A DNA stretch of 6,452 nt from Paracoccaceae bacterium. Its GTDB lineage: Bacteria; Pseudomonadota; Alphaproteobacteria; Rhodobacterales; Rhodobacteraceae. Positions 5,778-6,452 of this stretch are shown one piece after another. Numbering within the stretch: the stretch's first letter is position 1; every line of letters starts with the position of its first letter. The stretch covers positions 1 through 6,452 of the forward strand of contig JAGLUD010000186.1 in the NCBI GenBank assembly GCA_023134935.1, in the 5' to 3' direction. The position numbers were made by a program, and so were the translations under genes. Under the pieces are notes generated by a model that was not told the DNA's origin, ran no database searches, and worked only from the letters and a program-made list of their open reading frames with translations.

Positions 5778-6452
5778 CCTAGCGCCTACGGAGACATGGC
5801 TAACAACTCTTGCAACCTCACGAAATACGATTTTTGGTGCACTGGTGTCAGTTGCTTTCCTGAATTATATTTTCGCAGCCGCAGGCCAGTCGATTTCACG
5901 TGACGGTTTATGGCTGGCAGTTTCTTCGACGTTTGGTATCAGCGCGCTGATCTGGATCGCAATGCTGTACGTGGTTTCATTAATGTTGGAAACGACGGAT
6001 CACACGCAAGTCGATAGACGGGATGTTGCGGTATTTGTGTTGGCCATATTGTTGATCTTGGTGCCTCATAAATACGTACCGGTTCTGGCTCTAAGTGGCA
6101 TCGCAGCTTATCTGTACTTTCGCGCAGACACCCCACGCAACATACGTAAAGCGGCGGTACTTTTGGGCGCCGCAACTGTTCCTATGTTGTGGGGCAATCT
6201 TCTGATGCTGTTTTTCAACGAATTCATCTTGTCTGCCGACGCCTTCCTCGTTTCTCTGGTATCAAACGCAGAGAGGGTCGGAAATGTTGTCATCAACCCG
6301 GAATCGGATTGGTATATCAAAATTTCGCGTGGGTGCTCGTCTTTGTCGAACCTTTCAATCGGGGTATTGTCGTGGACGTTTTTTGTACTGTTTTATGACC
6401 GTAAATATGGCGCCTATAAATTCATCTGGCTGGCGGCGATCCTGATACCCAT
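5764..6452 (+). CDS. Exosortase/archaeosortase-family transpeptidase (C-terminus beyond the right edge)
   Basis: From ATG 5764 the frame stays open for 229 codons to the window edge. The protein is polytopic, with hydrophobic segments at about 24-40, 55-75, 88-101, 105-119, 130-150 and 197-210. Near the end, GNVVINPESDWYIKISRGCSSLSN (173-196, shown as the family pattern: Gly-Asn, then an extended stretch, then Cys) matches the exosortase catalytic region, with Cys191 as the likely nucleophile. The catalytic Arg and His expected further downstream lie outside the window. Exosortases cut PEP-CTERM-like tails at the membrane and probably pass the protein to a glycan or lipid acceptor. Two features support the call: the upstream gene encodes a sorting-signal protein and overlaps by 14 bases, and exosortases commonly occur with exopolysaccharide genes. 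The ribosome binding site is weak (CGGAA), fitting coupled translation. The RGCSSLSN context differs from the CSGL of classical XrtA-type enzymes, so I assign no subfamily. Confidence 0.85.
   Translation, partial: MTQSSLAPTETWLTTLATSRNTIFGALVSVAFLNYIFAAAGQSISRDGLWLAVSSTFGISALIWIAMLYVVSLMLETTDHTQVDRRDVAVFVLAILLILVPHKYVPVLALSGIAAYLYFRADTPRNIRKAAVLLGAATVPMLWGNLLMLFFNEFILSADAFLVSLVSNAERVGNVVINPESDWYIKISRGCSSLSNLSIGVLSWTFFVLFYDRKYGAYKFIWLAAILIP

Noticed and set aside
1..6452. CRISPR arrays, tRNA/rRNA genes, insertion sequences
   Set aside because: No spaced direct repeats, no tRNA-like cloverleaf or rRNA segment, and no transposase frame or terminal inverted repeats were seen on reading both strands.

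Overview
The window looks like part of an alphaproteobacterial chromosome, at one edge of an exopolysaccharide or capsule locus. The lineage is inferred from protein style and gene order and was not tested; base composition looks roughly balanced by eye. One gene points left (complement of 1-348) and runs off the window. Six genes point right from 447 to the right edge in a tightly packed series that is probably one or two transcripts.

Left edge: a secreted protein of unknown function with a clear signal peptide and a strong ribosome binding site, read leftward from a 98-base divergent spacer. The spacer holds a plausible sigma70 promoter for it and two inverted repeats.

Main block: a membrane-anchored, helical (TPR-like) protein (447-1172) overlaps by 14 bases a polytopic O-antigen ligase/polymerase-family protein (1159-2436). 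That gene overlaps by 8 bases a PPP-family metallophosphatase (2429-3208). After a 56-base gap comes a full-length Wzc/GumC-type chain-length regulator fused to a BY-kinase (3265-5427) with a five-tyrosine C-terminal tail. Together these would polymerise a polysaccharide or attach it, control its chain length and export, and cycle kinase phosphorylation.

Right end: after an 89-base spacer containing a perfect DnaA-box-like 9-mer comes an 86-residue protein (5517-5777). It is little more than a signal peptide, a short Gly/Pro/Cys-containing mature stretch, and a PEP-CTERM-like sorting signal (VPGPIAGVGLP, hydrophobic stretch, RRRRK). It overlaps by 14 bases an exosortase/archaeosortase-family gene (5764 to beyond the right edge) with the catalytic Cys in the context RGCSSLSN. 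This apparent one-substrate, one-sortase pair attached to a polysaccharide locus is the most interesting thing here. A second point of interest is the PPP-type phosphatase where a tyrosine phosphatase of another family is usually found beside a BY-kinase.
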